From Utricularia gibba (Eukaryota > Streptophyta > Magnoliopsida > Lamiales > Lentibulariaceae), in contig CM007989.1 in assembly GCA_002189035.1 (NCBI GenBank), forward strand, positions 5,239,001 through 5,303,000: a stretch of 64,000 bases of DNA. The letters run 5' to 3'. The position numbers and the translations under genes were made by a program. Under the pieces are notes generated by a model. The model worked only from the letters and a program-made list of their open reading frames with translations. It had not been told where the DNA came from and searched no databases. Positions 32,530 to 44,349 of the stretch are shown here, piece after piece; position 1 is the stretch's first letter, and each line of letters opens with the position of its first letter.

Positions 32530-33933
32530 TGTGTTTTAGAGACAATCAACTCCTTGGTAAATCTTATCTTTTGATATTTACTTTAAATTGTGATCAAATT
32601 TATATCATTGATAAAATCCTCTTCTTGATCTATAAGCCATAGAAATTATGATAAGATCATAATGTGAGATTCTTCAACCATTTATGTTCAACTTAAAAGC
32701 TCCCTAGTTAGAGTGTTTGTGAAATGAGGATATCATAAATACGGATAAGTTAGCACACATTGAGTTTCCTAAACTGTTTAGGCAATGGTTCTCACAATTT
32801 ATGTAATAAGATTACTAGAACCTATGTATGGGTGTCGATTAGAGAATCGATTCACTGGATGACTCATCTTCGAGATGCTATTATGGGAAGCTAACCAAGT
32901 GTCAGTAGTAAGATTTTGATTATGACAGCCGTGCAAGTAAGCTTAGACTTAAGGTCAACAAAGTCATCTTTATCTTAAGCTCACATTTTCGCTCATTACT
33001 AATGGGAGCCTAACCATGGCTTGCCTAGCATGGATGAGTAGGGCTGTGACTCCTTAGGGTTGGAAATATTTGATTGATCAATAAAGGATTCATCGCTCAT
33101 GTTAGCAATGAGATTTTATTTCAAGTAATTGCATCAAAGCCTAACAGTAAGTGCTGGGCCCAAGGTAATGACACTCGAATTGTTTGACTAGGTCATTGAG
33201 TGTTAGTGCTTGAATGCAATTATAAGTTCGATAAATCAGAAATACACACACCCATGTTCTGGTATAGAATGAGATATAAGTATGATGAAAGCTGGTCATG
33301 GAAAGGCTCAATCAGTTCACCTGATTATTCTTTAATTTTGGGGATCATGATATGTTGGTAGACATCACTCATAATCGATAATGATAGATTTGATTAACTA
33401 AGAATTAATTAATAAATCCATTATTACGGCCTTGATTTAGGAAGCCTATAGGGTCACACACAATAGTGGAGTCACTCAACGATATAAAATAGAATGACAA
33501 AATTACATGAGATGTAATTGGTAAAGTGGATAAATTAAATAGAGAGTTCTTTTGAGATTAATATTGATTAAACTCAAAATAAAAGATCTCATATAGATAT
33601 GATTTGATGTCACAAAATATCTATAAAAAAGATTTAGATATTGAGATCTGCTCCAAGATCTTCGTGCAAGGAGGCATTTTTCTCTACTAGCATCTGAGAA
33701 ATTCGACCAACATTTAAGAGCCTTGAGAAGGTTATTGATAGAGTGCTCCATGTGTGGATACCATAGAGGTCGTCTGCTATTGGCGGTTGGTGAATAACTG
33801 AGTCATCTAAAAGGTATTTTTAACATCCCTTCGTCTAATGTATACCATATTCCAAGATCTGCGTTTGGGGTTTCTCAAAATTTTTAAAATTTAGCTGCTT
33901 TTGAGACATACTATATCTACGAGAAACCCAACA
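32530..33933 (+). repeat. D-family 5' LTR (1404 bp)
   Basis: It starts TGTGTTTTAGAGAC and ends AACCCAACA. A primer site follows at 33935, so this is a 5' LTR on the plus strand. A TATA-like GATATAAAATAG lies near 33481. It cuts element E at 32529. No matching 3' LTR follows in the window. Confidence 0.9.
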
Positions 33934-33934
33934 G

Positions 33935-33946
33935 TGGTATCAGAGC
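33935..33946 (+). other. Primer-binding site, initiator-Met tRNA
   Basis: TGGTATCAGAGC, one base after the LTR end. It is the complement of the plant initiator tRNA-Met 3' end and the usual primer of copia elements. It identifies the D family as copia type. Confidence 0.93.
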
Positions 33947-34955
33947 GAGGTTACGGAATATGTGTATACGTTAGAATCTTTGCTGATTTTACGAGATGTT
34001 CTCGTATGTTGCCTTGTCGGTGACACGTTTTAATCCTTGTTGATTTTTCGAAATATCCTCGTATGTTGCCTTGCCGGCGATCATGATAATAGCATGTGAT
34101 GCACGAAATCTGATTATGTTGGATTGTTTGTCTGCCCTAGGATGCACGAAATTTGATTGATGATTGATACTTTTTAGAATCATATCTTATGTGTATATGC
34201 ACAGCATGTTGATGGTTTATACGTGTATAGTTGTGGGGCATAATGGCCTTTGCACGAATTTTGATCATGTTGATCATATTGGTGAATTATCGATGCATAA
34301 GATGTTTGATAATTTATTTGTGACCAAGGCATCTAGGGTCAATTAGGATTTTCGAGCTTTATGTATGAAAATCCATAGTGCAAGGGTTGTCAGGATTCCT
34401 ATCTGATAGGATATCGATATCTATAGTGCATGTGTTGCCTATGGAAAAATCCCCTATCAAATAATTAAGCTTATTCTTTCCACTGGCATAAGGAGAACGA
34501 GAGTCATTTTTAGTGCATAGAGTTGTTGGCTACCATCAAGCTCTCCACTACATATGACATGTTCGAATTATGGAATTAGATTCAAAGTGGGTTGGCTTAA
34601 CTGATTTTATCAACCTGTTGACTAAAACCAAGGTTGATAAAATTGGAGGAAAGGTTGAGGTAAATAGTTTTTACATCAAGAGTTGATAACTCAATGATAC
34701 AGTGGTTGTATGAGAGATACAATTGGCATGAGATGACTACCTATTTCATTCATTAAAGCTTGTTGGCTATAGTCAAGGTGGAGATGAATGAAATGGGACA
34801 CTGTCCCACTAAGAAATTGTGATTTTCTTGTTTTGTCAATAAGGGGCTGCCATCTCGAAAAACATAGGAGTATATCACATTTAATAAAGACCGGTTAGAT
34901 GTGATTTAAGAAACACTACATGATGTGTTTGCTTTCTCTTCTTCAGGTTGAAGAT
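33947..34955 (+). other. Leader of D-family copia element
   Basis: Untranslated sequence of about 1 kb between primer site and gag. A degenerate tandem pair of about 50 bases lies at about 33978-34028 and 34038-34085, sharing TCGTATGTTGCCTTG. GATGCACGAAAT also occurs twice, at 34099 and 34141. No frame is recognised. A leader this long may hold packaging signals (inference). Confidence 0.6.
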
Positions 34956-35102
34956 ATGTCTTCTAGCGTGAATTTGAGATCCATTCTAGAGTCCAACAAG
35001 TTGGTTGGCTCGAATTTTACTAATTGGCATTGCAATTTGAGAATTGTTCTCAAGGCAGAGAAGATTGCTTACATCCTTGAGCAAGATGTTCCTGCGCATT
35101 TC
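34956..35102 (+). pseudogene. gag start of D-family copia element
   Basis: ATG at 34956 begins MSSSVNLRSILESNKLVGSN, then FTNWHCNLRIVLKAEKIAYI and LEQDVPAHF. This is the conserved opening of a copia gag (the LxGxNFxxWxxxLRIVL pattern). It breaks off at 35102, where repeat L starts. The rest of the element is absent. Confidence 0.8.
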
Positions 35103-35312
35103 AAGACTATCCACTACACGTGTCAATCGGCCGTTTCATGTGTTGAACGAGCTTCTGCTAAGCTAGAAGATACTCTTGGAATATTGAAATAAGACCAGGT
35201 AATAAAGGCTACACAGCCGTTGGAAGTGGGCAACTCAATCAGCCCTTGTTTCGCGGGTTTGTTAGGTTGTTGAGATCTGAAACTTGGTCATTACATGATC
35301 TCATTAGATATT
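35103..35312 (+). repeat. Repeat L, copy 2
   Basis: 210 bases nearly identical to 29271-29480. Here it continues rightwards into more sequence of the same LTR-like character. Confidence 0.9.
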
Positions 35313-35570
35313 GTTTTCATGTGAAGTTTGTTACTTTTGAATCTATAAAAGCTGATGTCCACAGCTTGTGTCTATCTCCTCCATTGCAATAAACATAGAT
35401 CTTCATTCACTTACTCTTTCAACCCAAAACCCTCATTTCTTGTTGCTGTTTTTCTTTGCATGATTTCGTGTGAGAGTTCATCCTATTTTTCATCTATCAT
35501 AGGGTAGCATGAAACATTGCAAATCGGTAATCTTTTTGGACACTCTCATTAGCCTACAACAAATCCGAAG
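35313..35570 (+). repeat. LTR-like continuation of repeat L
   Basis: It contains a TATA-like TCTATAAAAGC near 35341 and a possible polyadenylation signal ATTGCAATAAACATAG near 35384, then T-rich sequence. That order is what an LTR promoter and R region look like. Edges cannot be fixed with one copy. Confidence 0.4.
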
Positions 35571-36260
35571 TGGGGGTTCATCATAAGTTTTGGAGCCATG
35601 CATCATGTTAACTGAAACTAATGGAGTGGAGAGGCTTTAATGGGGTATTTCGTGGTCAACTCTGCACCGCTATTCCGGATCTCGAAACACGGGCATAGAG
35701 GAGCAATGGAGGTTTTATTACAAATAAAATGCACATGGAGTGACGCGGAAATTGAATACAAATCACGACAGGTCTCGATCTTGATACCGAGGCTTTAATG
35801 GTTGATGAGGTGGCGGTTAGTACAGTAGTGGATTGTGATATTGTTATATTACACCATATTGGAGGCTCTACAGCAACCACACGTAAACATATGGACATCC
35901 CACATGCCCGCCGCCTGGAGTCAGGAATCTCCTGGGTTTCAGACATGCCACGTTGCCCATTGATTTTAGAAATGCGAATTGCACATTATAAAAGATGTAG
36001 ACAATATATCTCCCCTCTATCTAGTGAATTCAGCGTGCAACATTGTTGACCAACAGACAGAAGAATCTCGAAAGGCGTGACTGTTGACCAGGGTGTAAAT
36101 CCACAGTGGCAACAGTTACCGGGCACCGACAATATGACATCATCCTTTCCATCCATCAACTGCCTCCTGTTTTTGACTGCCGAGTTCCCAACAAGAAGAA
36201 AACTATTGTGCTGCTGGGACCAAGACATGAGAGAATTGGTGGAGATTTAGGTCTAATACG
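35571..36260. other. Unrecognised, average-composition sequence
   Basis: Short frames exist on both strands (for example 35798-36049 plus, 83 aa), but none shows a known motif, and they overlap one another. No repeat of it occurs in the window. I see nothing that supports a gene. Confidence 0.4.
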
Positions 36261-39200
36261 CTGTCATTAGGGGGTGTACATCGATCTAATATTATTCGAA
36301 GCAATTTAATGACAACTAAATCCAAAATCGATGACAAATTGTACCCATATGAATATAAAAATAGTAACTGATAATCCGGATCTAAATTTAATATCTCATA
36401 AAGTATATTAACTGAATCCAAATTGACTACTTTTTTATTATTATATAACTAATTTTTATATAAAACTAATTATATAACATGAATAAGAATAATATCTTTT
36501 TATGAATAAATACTTCTATTATTTAAAGATGACAATATCAATTTTTTATTTGGATATCAATAAAATACAATTTAGTGATAACATTCTTAATACTTGAAAT
36601 TTAAGATATAATTAAAAAAAATTCTAATCAATTCTTATCGGGAGCCAAACCTAAACCGATAAGAAACTGAAATTGATTAATCATATCGTGTAGGGTAGCA
36701 ACCTATTATCCAAATATTTAATTCTTGTTGATATCTGACCAAACCCAACCCATGAATACTTAATTCTTGTTGAAGATCCTTACCTGTCACCTGCGCTAAC
36801 AAAAATATAATGTCCACCCTCAAACCCATGATGGAAAATGACTTTTGGTTATTTTGACATTTGATTAAAATTATATTTGTAATAAATAAAGTAACATCAA
36901 TATTTAATTTGAAATCTAAAAATCTAGAGTAAGACATGAATTTATCGAAACTCATAGATGAATTATCTCTTATAATTTTAAAGTCTTTTAAAATTAAGTC
37001 CATGGGATATTTTTGATCATGTTACTTGATAATCCAACAACAAAGGATGGAGTCCACGCTGAGTCAGGATTTGGATCCTTCTTACTCTTTAAGTCCAAAG
37101 GTCATTTAACAGAGGAGAAGTGGACAATTTATATGCTATTTTTTAAAATATTTTTTACATTGTCAATTAAATTTAGCCAAGGGGGCCATTATTTTTTCTT
37201 TTATAGATTTATTTTTTAAAAAATAGAAACCATAATTTTTTAAAAAAATCAAGAGGATCCATCCATCATAAAATTTTGAAATTCAATCAATCAAATTAGT
37301 GTCAAATCAAGCTGCAAATGTTTTTGATGCATAACTCTTCTTCTTCAAATAGAGTTTGTTAGTTTTTCTCAAAAAGGATTTTTTTTTCATGTCATCCGGC
37401 AAGGTCTAGTCTCAATAGTGTAGGCATCAAGCAAAAATACTCTTCAGTAAAACACAGGTTGTTAGGCAAATAGATGACAACAAAATATTACATTAAAAGA
37501 GGCTATACAGTAATAGACCATCTGTTATCACATATGCTGCGAGAAAAACCACTTACAACAAAATAGTGGAATAACTGAGTAAAAACTAGGAAAGATATAT
37601 TATCACATATGGCTCTCTCAAGAGGGCACATTAAGTAACATGTGCTATAATCAAAATGCCCACAATACAAAGTCAAGTTTCCATACAACTTAGAAAAATA
37701 ACTTTGGGTGTTTCTGAAAGGAAATTAATGAAGGAATTACTTGAAATGTTGTTAGGGACTTTATGGAAAATATTGTAATTAACCTAAATATTCTCAAGAA
37801 TCTTATTATCCAATATCATAATAATTTGGAAAGATATGATAGTTGAAAAATAGAACATCAAATCAATCACCGACTCGATTATCCAATATCCTAAAAGTAT
37901 TTTCAATCGTATGACCAATTGGTCATGCATAGGATTCAAATAATCGATGTCAAATGGAATATCCCTTTTTATGTAACATGAACAACTTCCTATGAGAACA
38001 TAAAATTTGTTTCAGTGGCTAAGTCTTGAACCAAATCAAGTTGTAGCAAAAAAGTTGTCATAGTTATTACTCACATGGATCTTTGGGTACTAGATTTCCA
38101 CCCCCACTCCCTTGTATGTAGCGTGTTGACTATGATTTGTTTCAATTACTCCTCTAGAAAACCTGGTTTCTATTAATTAAAAATGAACACATATGTGCAT
38201 GCAAGCCCATTCTTTATTTAGCTATCGTTAAGTATTGATAACTCTAATTGTATATAAAGTATATAATTGGAATGTCAAAACCTGATCTGGAATAGCTTCT
38301 TCTCTTAATAGCAAATATTAAAACAATCATATTGAGTAGTAATTTCACAAAATCACATCTAATATGAGCCTTGATGTTTAGAGACATATATCCTTCAATT
38401 ATTAACAAGTAATCTGATCTAATAATCCATGTAACATTAGGTTATAGCTAATTAAATGATTTTTATGAACCATAAACTTTAAATATGAAACATTGATCTT
38501 ATTAGTCATGTCAAATCGCCACAATGTTAGTTGTTTAGTATCAAAGTGCACGAATACACCCATGTGCGACTCTTGTGCTTTCATACATGGTTTGGAAACT
38601 AATTCAATGTCATAAAAACAGCTCCACTCCCACATATAATGGTGTTTATGTCTAACATATACTACCTAAATACTATTAGATAACCAGCTAAAAGAGCATT
38701 AAGAATTTAATCCTCACAATTCGTACAGCAAGAGCACCTATTTTGTGAGAACAATTCCTTACCAATCCATTTGATGTTCTCTAAACTACTAATAACTTGT
38801 TATTATCCTTATGAACTCATTTAGAGCATCCCTCTCACTATGAGTCAAGTTATCATCATTGTAGTTTCTGTTAAGGGCTTAATTTCATTCCCTTGAAAAA
38901 TCATCAATTTTCTCTCTATTGAAAGGATAAGTAGATCAAGAAAATTCATTGATATATTCACGTAATCTATTAAGATTACTTAGTCTTTCAACAATTAGTT
39001 CATAGCAATATGTTTCAAATGCATATGTATATTTTTGTTATCATAAAATTTATTATTCACACTGACTATTGTTGATCTGTAATAATAATGCATTAATACA
39101 AGAAATCAAACCATATATTTAGTGCAATCTCAACAAAAAGTTTCTCAACCACTTGATCTTGACTCTTACCATATGAGGATTGAAGTTTTAAGGAAGTTAG

Positions 39201-39451
39201 TCTTCAGTTTTTTTAACTTGTTCCACTTCATATTAACTGAGCCAATCAGACGTATGCAAGTGACCACTATTGCATGCATGCCACATCTCATCTTGTATGT
39301 ATGTTGCGTGCCATCTTGCATGTGCACCACATGTACGTCTTGCATGTACATCACATGCACGTCTTGCATGTGTGCAACATGTTGCATGTAAAATAAGGAT
39401 GAGGTTTAGAAGTGAATATGAAAAGAGGAAATATTGGAATGAAAGGTTATA
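36261..39451. other. AT-rich spacer
   Basis: No recognisable coding sequence. GGGGGTGTACATCG at about 36268 begins like some hAT-type MITEs, but I could not find a matching far end. At about 39290-39390 a short run of degenerate GCATGTACGTCTTGCATGTA units occurs. The rest shows A/T runs and nothing else that I can support. Confidence 0.5.
39290..39390 (+). repeat. Degenerate short tandem repeat
   Basis: Irregular copies of CTTGCATGTAC and CACATGCACGTC, about 20-30 bases per unit. It looks like simple sequence rather than spaced repeats with unique spacers. Confidence 0.6.
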
Positions 39452-39456
39452 GTGCC
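39452..39456 (+). repeat. Target duplication GTGCC, left
   Basis: GTGCC immediately before the J-family solo LTR, repeated at 40597-40601. Confidence 0.9.
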
Positions 39457-40596
39457 TGATAAACGAAAAATTACGTGATGTCGTTAAATTGCAATTTTTC
39501 CTATCAAATAAATTTATAACCTAATACACCTTCAAGCATAAAACAATTATGAGCATAGTGATTAGAGTCGAACACGAAGAGTAGGTGCTTGCAATGTGAG
39601 TGCTAATGCATGTAATCAGTGTCACGTTGGTAAATTGATCTTAGCTAGGAATAAAACAGAACTACGATGGAATGCAGTAATGAAAAGTAACAAGTTTTGG
39701 GCTTCGATAGTTTCTAGGATGGAATGGGTGATGCCTTGGGACTCCTAGGGGATGTATGCCTATCATTAAACAAGCTCACATAAATCAAAAATCATACAAC
39801 TAACTCACAAGATCTAGCTCTACCCGAATTCTTGTTTTTCCCCCTAATCTTTCATCTACCTCTAATTAGGGTTGTTAGTTGGGTTCCACTACCTCCCCCT
39901 CCTAGATCTATCCTGATTTTTTAAGGAAGTAGTCTGACTTATGATTTATTAGGTCTAAGGATATATTAGTATATTTCTCGCCTCTTCACCCCAAGACACC
40001 CCTCTCTAAGTACTTAGCTACTCATGGTAATGAAAAGTAAAACATCTTCATAGCAGATACTAAGCAACATCTTGGCTACAAATGCTAAACAACAACAAGC
40101 AATATGAAGCAAAAGTAGGGCAGACACTTCGTTCACACAGGATATCCAAATCTAGTCTTAGCTAGGAATAGTAAACATGAATAACGAAAATAATTTCTCA
40201 AGAGAAGCTGTGTTCTTCTGGTTCGTCGTCCCCTCCTTCCTCTTTCTCTAGAAAAATCTCCAGAAACTTGTTCGTGAGTCTCCAAGAGGAGATCTGCCTT
40301 CTCTCTCATCTTTCCTCCCTTTTTCCTCCTTGGATTTTGTGTGTACCACTTTTCAGACAATTGAACTCATCTTCTGCCACTACACTGTGCATATTCGGCT
40401 CCTTGGGATTTATGTTGCGACCTGCACTGCATTGCTCGAGTAAAACTAAATCGTAGATTTAGTCCCAACTAAGACTAAAATAACAGAATTACAGTACTTA
40501 TGCGCAAAAATATAAAACTAGGTAGTAAAACTAAATTTTTGTAGCACAATATGAATCTTTTCCATGCACTCAATCACTTAAAAATATGTGTTGTCA
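39457..40596 (-). repeat. J-family solo LTR (1140 bp)
   Basis: It reads TGATAAACGA...GTGTTGTCA on the plus strand, with perfect GTGCC duplications outside. It is the reverse complement of 62725-63892. The block CTCTTCGTGTTCGACC near the LTR 3' end resembles the end of Athila/Ogre-type LTRs, so it probably belongs to a Tat/Athila-group gypsy element. No internal region is present. Frames inside (for example 40133-40360) are not genes. Confidence 0.9.
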
Positions 40597-40601
40597 GTGC
40601 C
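40597..40601 (+). repeat. Target duplication GTGCC, right
   Basis: Second copy of GTGCC, after the terminal TGTTGTCA. Confidence 0.9.
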
Positions 40602-40933
40602 TAAGGTGAATAAACATTTAGGGTTAGTTTGGAGCTTAAGGTATTAAGGTAAATTGTGTGATTGCTTTCGAAGCTTTGCTTTTCTTTTGAAACTAATTTA
40701 TGCAGACTTATGTGTCTACATGAAGTTGGTGCTTGTTTTCCATTACTTTGGATGTGATTGGGTCTACTTTTTGAATCTTTTTACGTTACATGAAAACCCT
40801 AACAGAGGAATAAGTTTTTAGGGAGAATTATTTCGAGTCCCAAAACTATGACTCTTTTTACTAAAGATAGTCACCCTTGCTATGTTTAAGATGGGATGTC
40901 TTTGTTGTAACTTGTGCGGTATGTATCTCTATG
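40602..40933. other. Spacer without recognised features
   Basis: Unique sequence of AT-rich composition. No gene or repeat is seen. Confidence 0.4.
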
Positions 40934-40938
40934 TACTA

Positions 40939-41449
40939 TGTGATAAACAAGTTAGAAAAGAATGGAGGAGATATGGGTGCATATTTTCAGCAATGTGGTT
41001 GTACCACGGGTACTACGGCTGATATGTAAGGCATGTTTGAGGCATCATGTATAAGTGGAAGGTCAAAAAAAACGAAAGTTATGTAAGAAAGATATCATAT
41101 GTTGTGTATGGCTTAAGTTTGTGCTTATGAAGGGAGCCAATAGAGGTATACTAATTAACCAAATTTTCCCAAGTCCTATGGATGTATACATAGTAGTGTA
41201 AGTTGTTTACTACGTTTGTATGAATATAATATATATGCATATTATATATATATATATATTGAATCTCTTTGATTATGAACTACATTAGATAAAAATACTT
41301 TGACAGAGTCTTATGCCTAGTTTATGTATGTATTGACTCATTTTAATATTAATGAATCGTATTATGAAAGAAATCTTGAGTTCTAGATTCTACATAGGAT
41401 TGGATGGTCACGACTCATCTTTCTCAAGCCGTAAAAGTGGGTCGTGACA
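40939..41449. repeat. Possible solo LTR (511 bp)
   Basis: It starts TGTGATAAAC and ends GGGTCGTGACA, with TACTA directly before (40934-40938) and after (41450-41454). TG...CA ends and a 5-base duplication fit a solo LTR. There is no second copy in the window, so this rests on the ends alone. It contains an AT microsatellite and an imperfect palindrome GTCACGACTC...GGGTCGTGAC at its right end. Confidence 0.45.
41222..41260. repeat. AT microsatellite
   Basis: TA-rich run (TATAATATATATGC, then ATTATATATATATATATAT). Confidence 0.85.
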
Positions 41450-41454
41450 TACTA

Positions 41455-42165
41455 GATTTAGAAGAATGACCTCAACTTCCAATATGTATCCTACAATTAC
41501 AGTTTACTTAATTGATTTCCAAATAATTGTATCACTTTTCAAAGTGAAAATAAATTCGCTAATGGTTCTAGTCTCATCAATGCCCGAAACCCATTTAGCA
41601 TCATCATATCTCTTTAATGCTGATACGCTTCTAGTGTATTGTATAACGTATTCGATGATGCATCTCATATCATCCAATGTTCATTTTTTATATATCATGA
41701 GTACATCTATTCAACCTATCCAATGGATATAAAATGATAGGCTTAGTGTAATGAATAAGATAAATCAAACTGCTCATAATTTATGTATAATCATATTAAG
41801 ATATTGGGTTATATGACATTTTCACAAGCTTCAATTCAAAGTAGTTAAGCTTCTCTGTGAGTTTTTCCACGTAATGATCCTATATTAGTATAAAATTTCT
41901 ATCATGTTTTATAATCTTGACTTCATATTGATACTATATTAGCATGTTACACAAACTCAAAAAAAAAAAAAAAACTCATTTTACACATATTGGCTTTAAT
42001 CTTTTGAACTCAACCTTCTTCAAGGAAATGACTTGGTATCGTGGATAAATGCCACCTTTAGATTTCTTTTTGACCGATAAGAGTAGCTTTCCAACTTTTA
42101 AAAAATGCTTGATGAATGTTTTGCTATAATTACTTTGTATCTAACAATGAAGTTTTCATCATGAT
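41455..42165. other. AT-rich spacer
   Basis: No recognisable frame, repeat or RNA. An A run lies at about 41960-41973. Confidence 0.4.
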
Positions 42166-43260
42166 TGATAGGAAAATTTGCAAGTGTCATGAAAATGCAA
42201 ATTTTCTTACTAAATAAATTTATAACCATAAATCACACTCAATCATAAAACAAATACAAGTATAATGCAATAGTATCAAACGAGAGGAGCTTTGTGCTTG
42301 CTATATGAAAGCTAATGCATTCAATTTTCTTTTCATAGTTGAAGATTAAGTCTAAGCTAATACTATTGCAAGTTTGTAATAAAATATAGTAAAGCGACAA
42401 ATAGGTAAATTTGATTACTATCTAGAATAAGATAATGTAATGTCTGAAAGCTTCTAGTAGTGGCATGATTATTGCAATACTTATCCCATCCAATTCAACA
42501 ATCATTCATGTAACAAACTAAGAGTTCAAGTATATCTAAATCCTTGTTTTTCCTAATTTCTGGTCTACCTCTAATTAGGTTTGTTTATGATTAATATCCT
42601 AAATTTATCATGATTTGATAAGGAATTATTGTGATTTTCACTACTCTCTTTTGCCTCATTGGCATCATACATGTTTAGCTACTCATGCTAAGGAAAAGTA
42701 AAACACGTTCATAACATAGCATCAACAACATCTTTGTTTCACAGTTCAACAACAAGAAACGAAACATAAACAAAGATTGGAAAGGTAAATAGTTTCACGT
42801 GAAATGCTAAAACGTTGAAATCTACTCCAGGCTAATATTTTTGAAAAACAAAGGAAATCTTCAAAGGTAAGTCTAGTTCCTAGTTTTGTCTACTTCATTC
42901 CCTTGTGGTTTTGCGATTTTCTCAAGATCTACCTTTGTTGATTGTTGTCTATTATTAGAAGTTCTCTCCAACTCTTATCTCTTTCCTATCATTTCCAAAA
43001 ATCTACTTTTTGCCACCTTGGAATTTTTACTTATCGTTCCACCTCTTTCATCTCAATTTCCTTCCATTTTTACTGTACACTTTCGACTCCTTTGGATTCA
43101 GGTTGTTGTAATGTGCTACATTACTCAAAGAAAATAGTTAAAACAAAGATTGGGGCTGAATCCAGGATTTAGTCTCAATCTAGAATAAAAACACGTCAAT
43201 AACACTTCTAATGGCAAAAACACAGAAATACTAAATAAAATCTCAGTCTAATAACATAAT
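42166..43260 (-). repeat. Old J-family LTR copy
   Basis: It follows 39457-40596 in order: start TGATAGGAAAA, ATAAATTTATAACC, GTATCAAACGAGAGGAG, TCTACCTCTAATTAGG, TTTAGCTACTCATG, and near the end GATTTAGTCTCAATCTAGAATAAAA. It is clearly more diverged than the two copies with target duplications. The right edge is blurred, with no clean terminus or duplication seen. Confidence 0.65.
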
Positions 43261-43345
43261 GTTACTCATTTAGTAGTCCTAAAATACTGAAAAGTATAAT
43301 GTTACTCATTTAGTACTCATTTAGTAGTCCTAATAACATAATTTT
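43255..43345 (+). repeat. Local duplication
   Basis: ATAATGTTACTCATTTAGTA occurs at about 43257 and again at about 43298, followed by a third partial ACTCATTTAGTAGTCCTAA. It looks like slippage-type tandem duplication at the end of the old J copy. Confidence 0.6.
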
Positions 43346-43539
43346 ATGTTTTTCATACCACCACTTTGGGGTATCCTTAGTGTTTTTTAATTAATATTAA
43401 CTACTAAAACCTTGGCTCTTGGGGAACATAAAACAATCTGATTTTTCTAACATGTATGATAATAAACACAATCAAACAAGGAAACCGATTGAAAAATTAA
43501 TTATTTTTATAATAAACACTATGCAATTTTTTATTTTGA

Positions 43540-44282
43540 GTTTATATTGTTGATGATGTCGAAAATCAGTATGGTGTGAAGAGAAGCTATAAAGACACAG
43601 TTGGTCAAATGAGAGGGAAATTGGAATCTATAGCAAATGCTAAATCGAACATCCAGGTTTGCATTGCATGAATCGGCTATGGGTTGTAAATTGGCTATCA
43701 AATGGAGCAGAAACAACAAATCGGGGTGCAAGTAATATAGTGATATGCATATAAATCGGTTCAAGGCATCCGATAAAGTTGGTGCACACCTGTAAGGGAT
43801 AGAAAAAAGGTAGCAATAGACTCTAGCCATTTGAATACAATCTGAAACACAGCCGGCCTTCAAGAGTTCAGTTCAGAATAGGCAGTGGTTATCTATCAGC
43901 AAGACCACAAGTGAGACCAGCAGATTGTGCTAGGCATAGAAAGTGATTGACTCATTCAGAATTGATCAGTGAGGCTTACCGAAAAATAGGAGCCCATTTT
44001 AGAGGAAAGGCATTGCACATTCAGTACTCTACATCCCTCATGCCCCCTATAATCTCCTCCTTTTCTCTTCTTCTTAGTAATTCTCATTTTTCTGATGAAC
44101 TCTCCCAATGCCATAGTTTTCCGTTACTGTGGTTTCCACGTAAAAATCTTGATGTCTTTGCATACATCCTTATACCAATCAAAACCTAGAATCATAAATA
44201 AGTATTACTGCACTTGCTAATATAAATTGATTTATCCTAACAAATAAGTCTTTTCCCCTATAAGGATTTGTTAACCACAACA
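43540..44282 (+). repeat. 5' LTR of element F (left edge approximate)
   Basis: It shares ordered blocks with 56640-57308: GCTATAAAGAC, GCTAAATCGAACATC, GGCTATGGGTTGTAAATTGGC, CATCCCTCATGCCCC, TTCTCTTCTTC, GATTTATCCTAACAAAT. It ends AACCACAACA two bases before the primer site. The two LTRs are much diverged, so F is old. Confidence 0.75.
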
Positions 44283-44284
44283 TT

Positions 44285-44302
44285 TGGCGCCCATTGTGGG
44301 GC
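44285..44302 (+). other. Primer-binding site of element F
   Basis: TGGCGCCCATTGTGGGGC, two bases after the LTR end. TGGCGCCCA(C/T)xGTGGGGC is a common primer site of plant Tat-type gypsy elements. I do not assign the tRNA. Confidence 0.8.
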
Positions 44303-44349
44303 TGATCTATTATCCCACTTCAAAATCTGAAATGAATTGTTCGCTAATC

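Noticed and set aside
35656-36228. Overlapping frames of 80-96 codons on both strands
   Set aside because: No known motif, no start context or neighbouring exons, and the frames overlap in opposite directions as expected by chance in balanced-composition DNA.
36261-36810. Possible hAT-type MITE starting GGGGGTGTACATCG
   Set aside because: No matching inverted end and no 8-base duplication were found.
39290-39390. Regular-looking short repeats that could suggest a CRISPR-like array
   Set aside because: Units are degenerate and contiguous without unique spacers of constant length, and the context is a plant nuclear genome. It is simple-sequence repeat.
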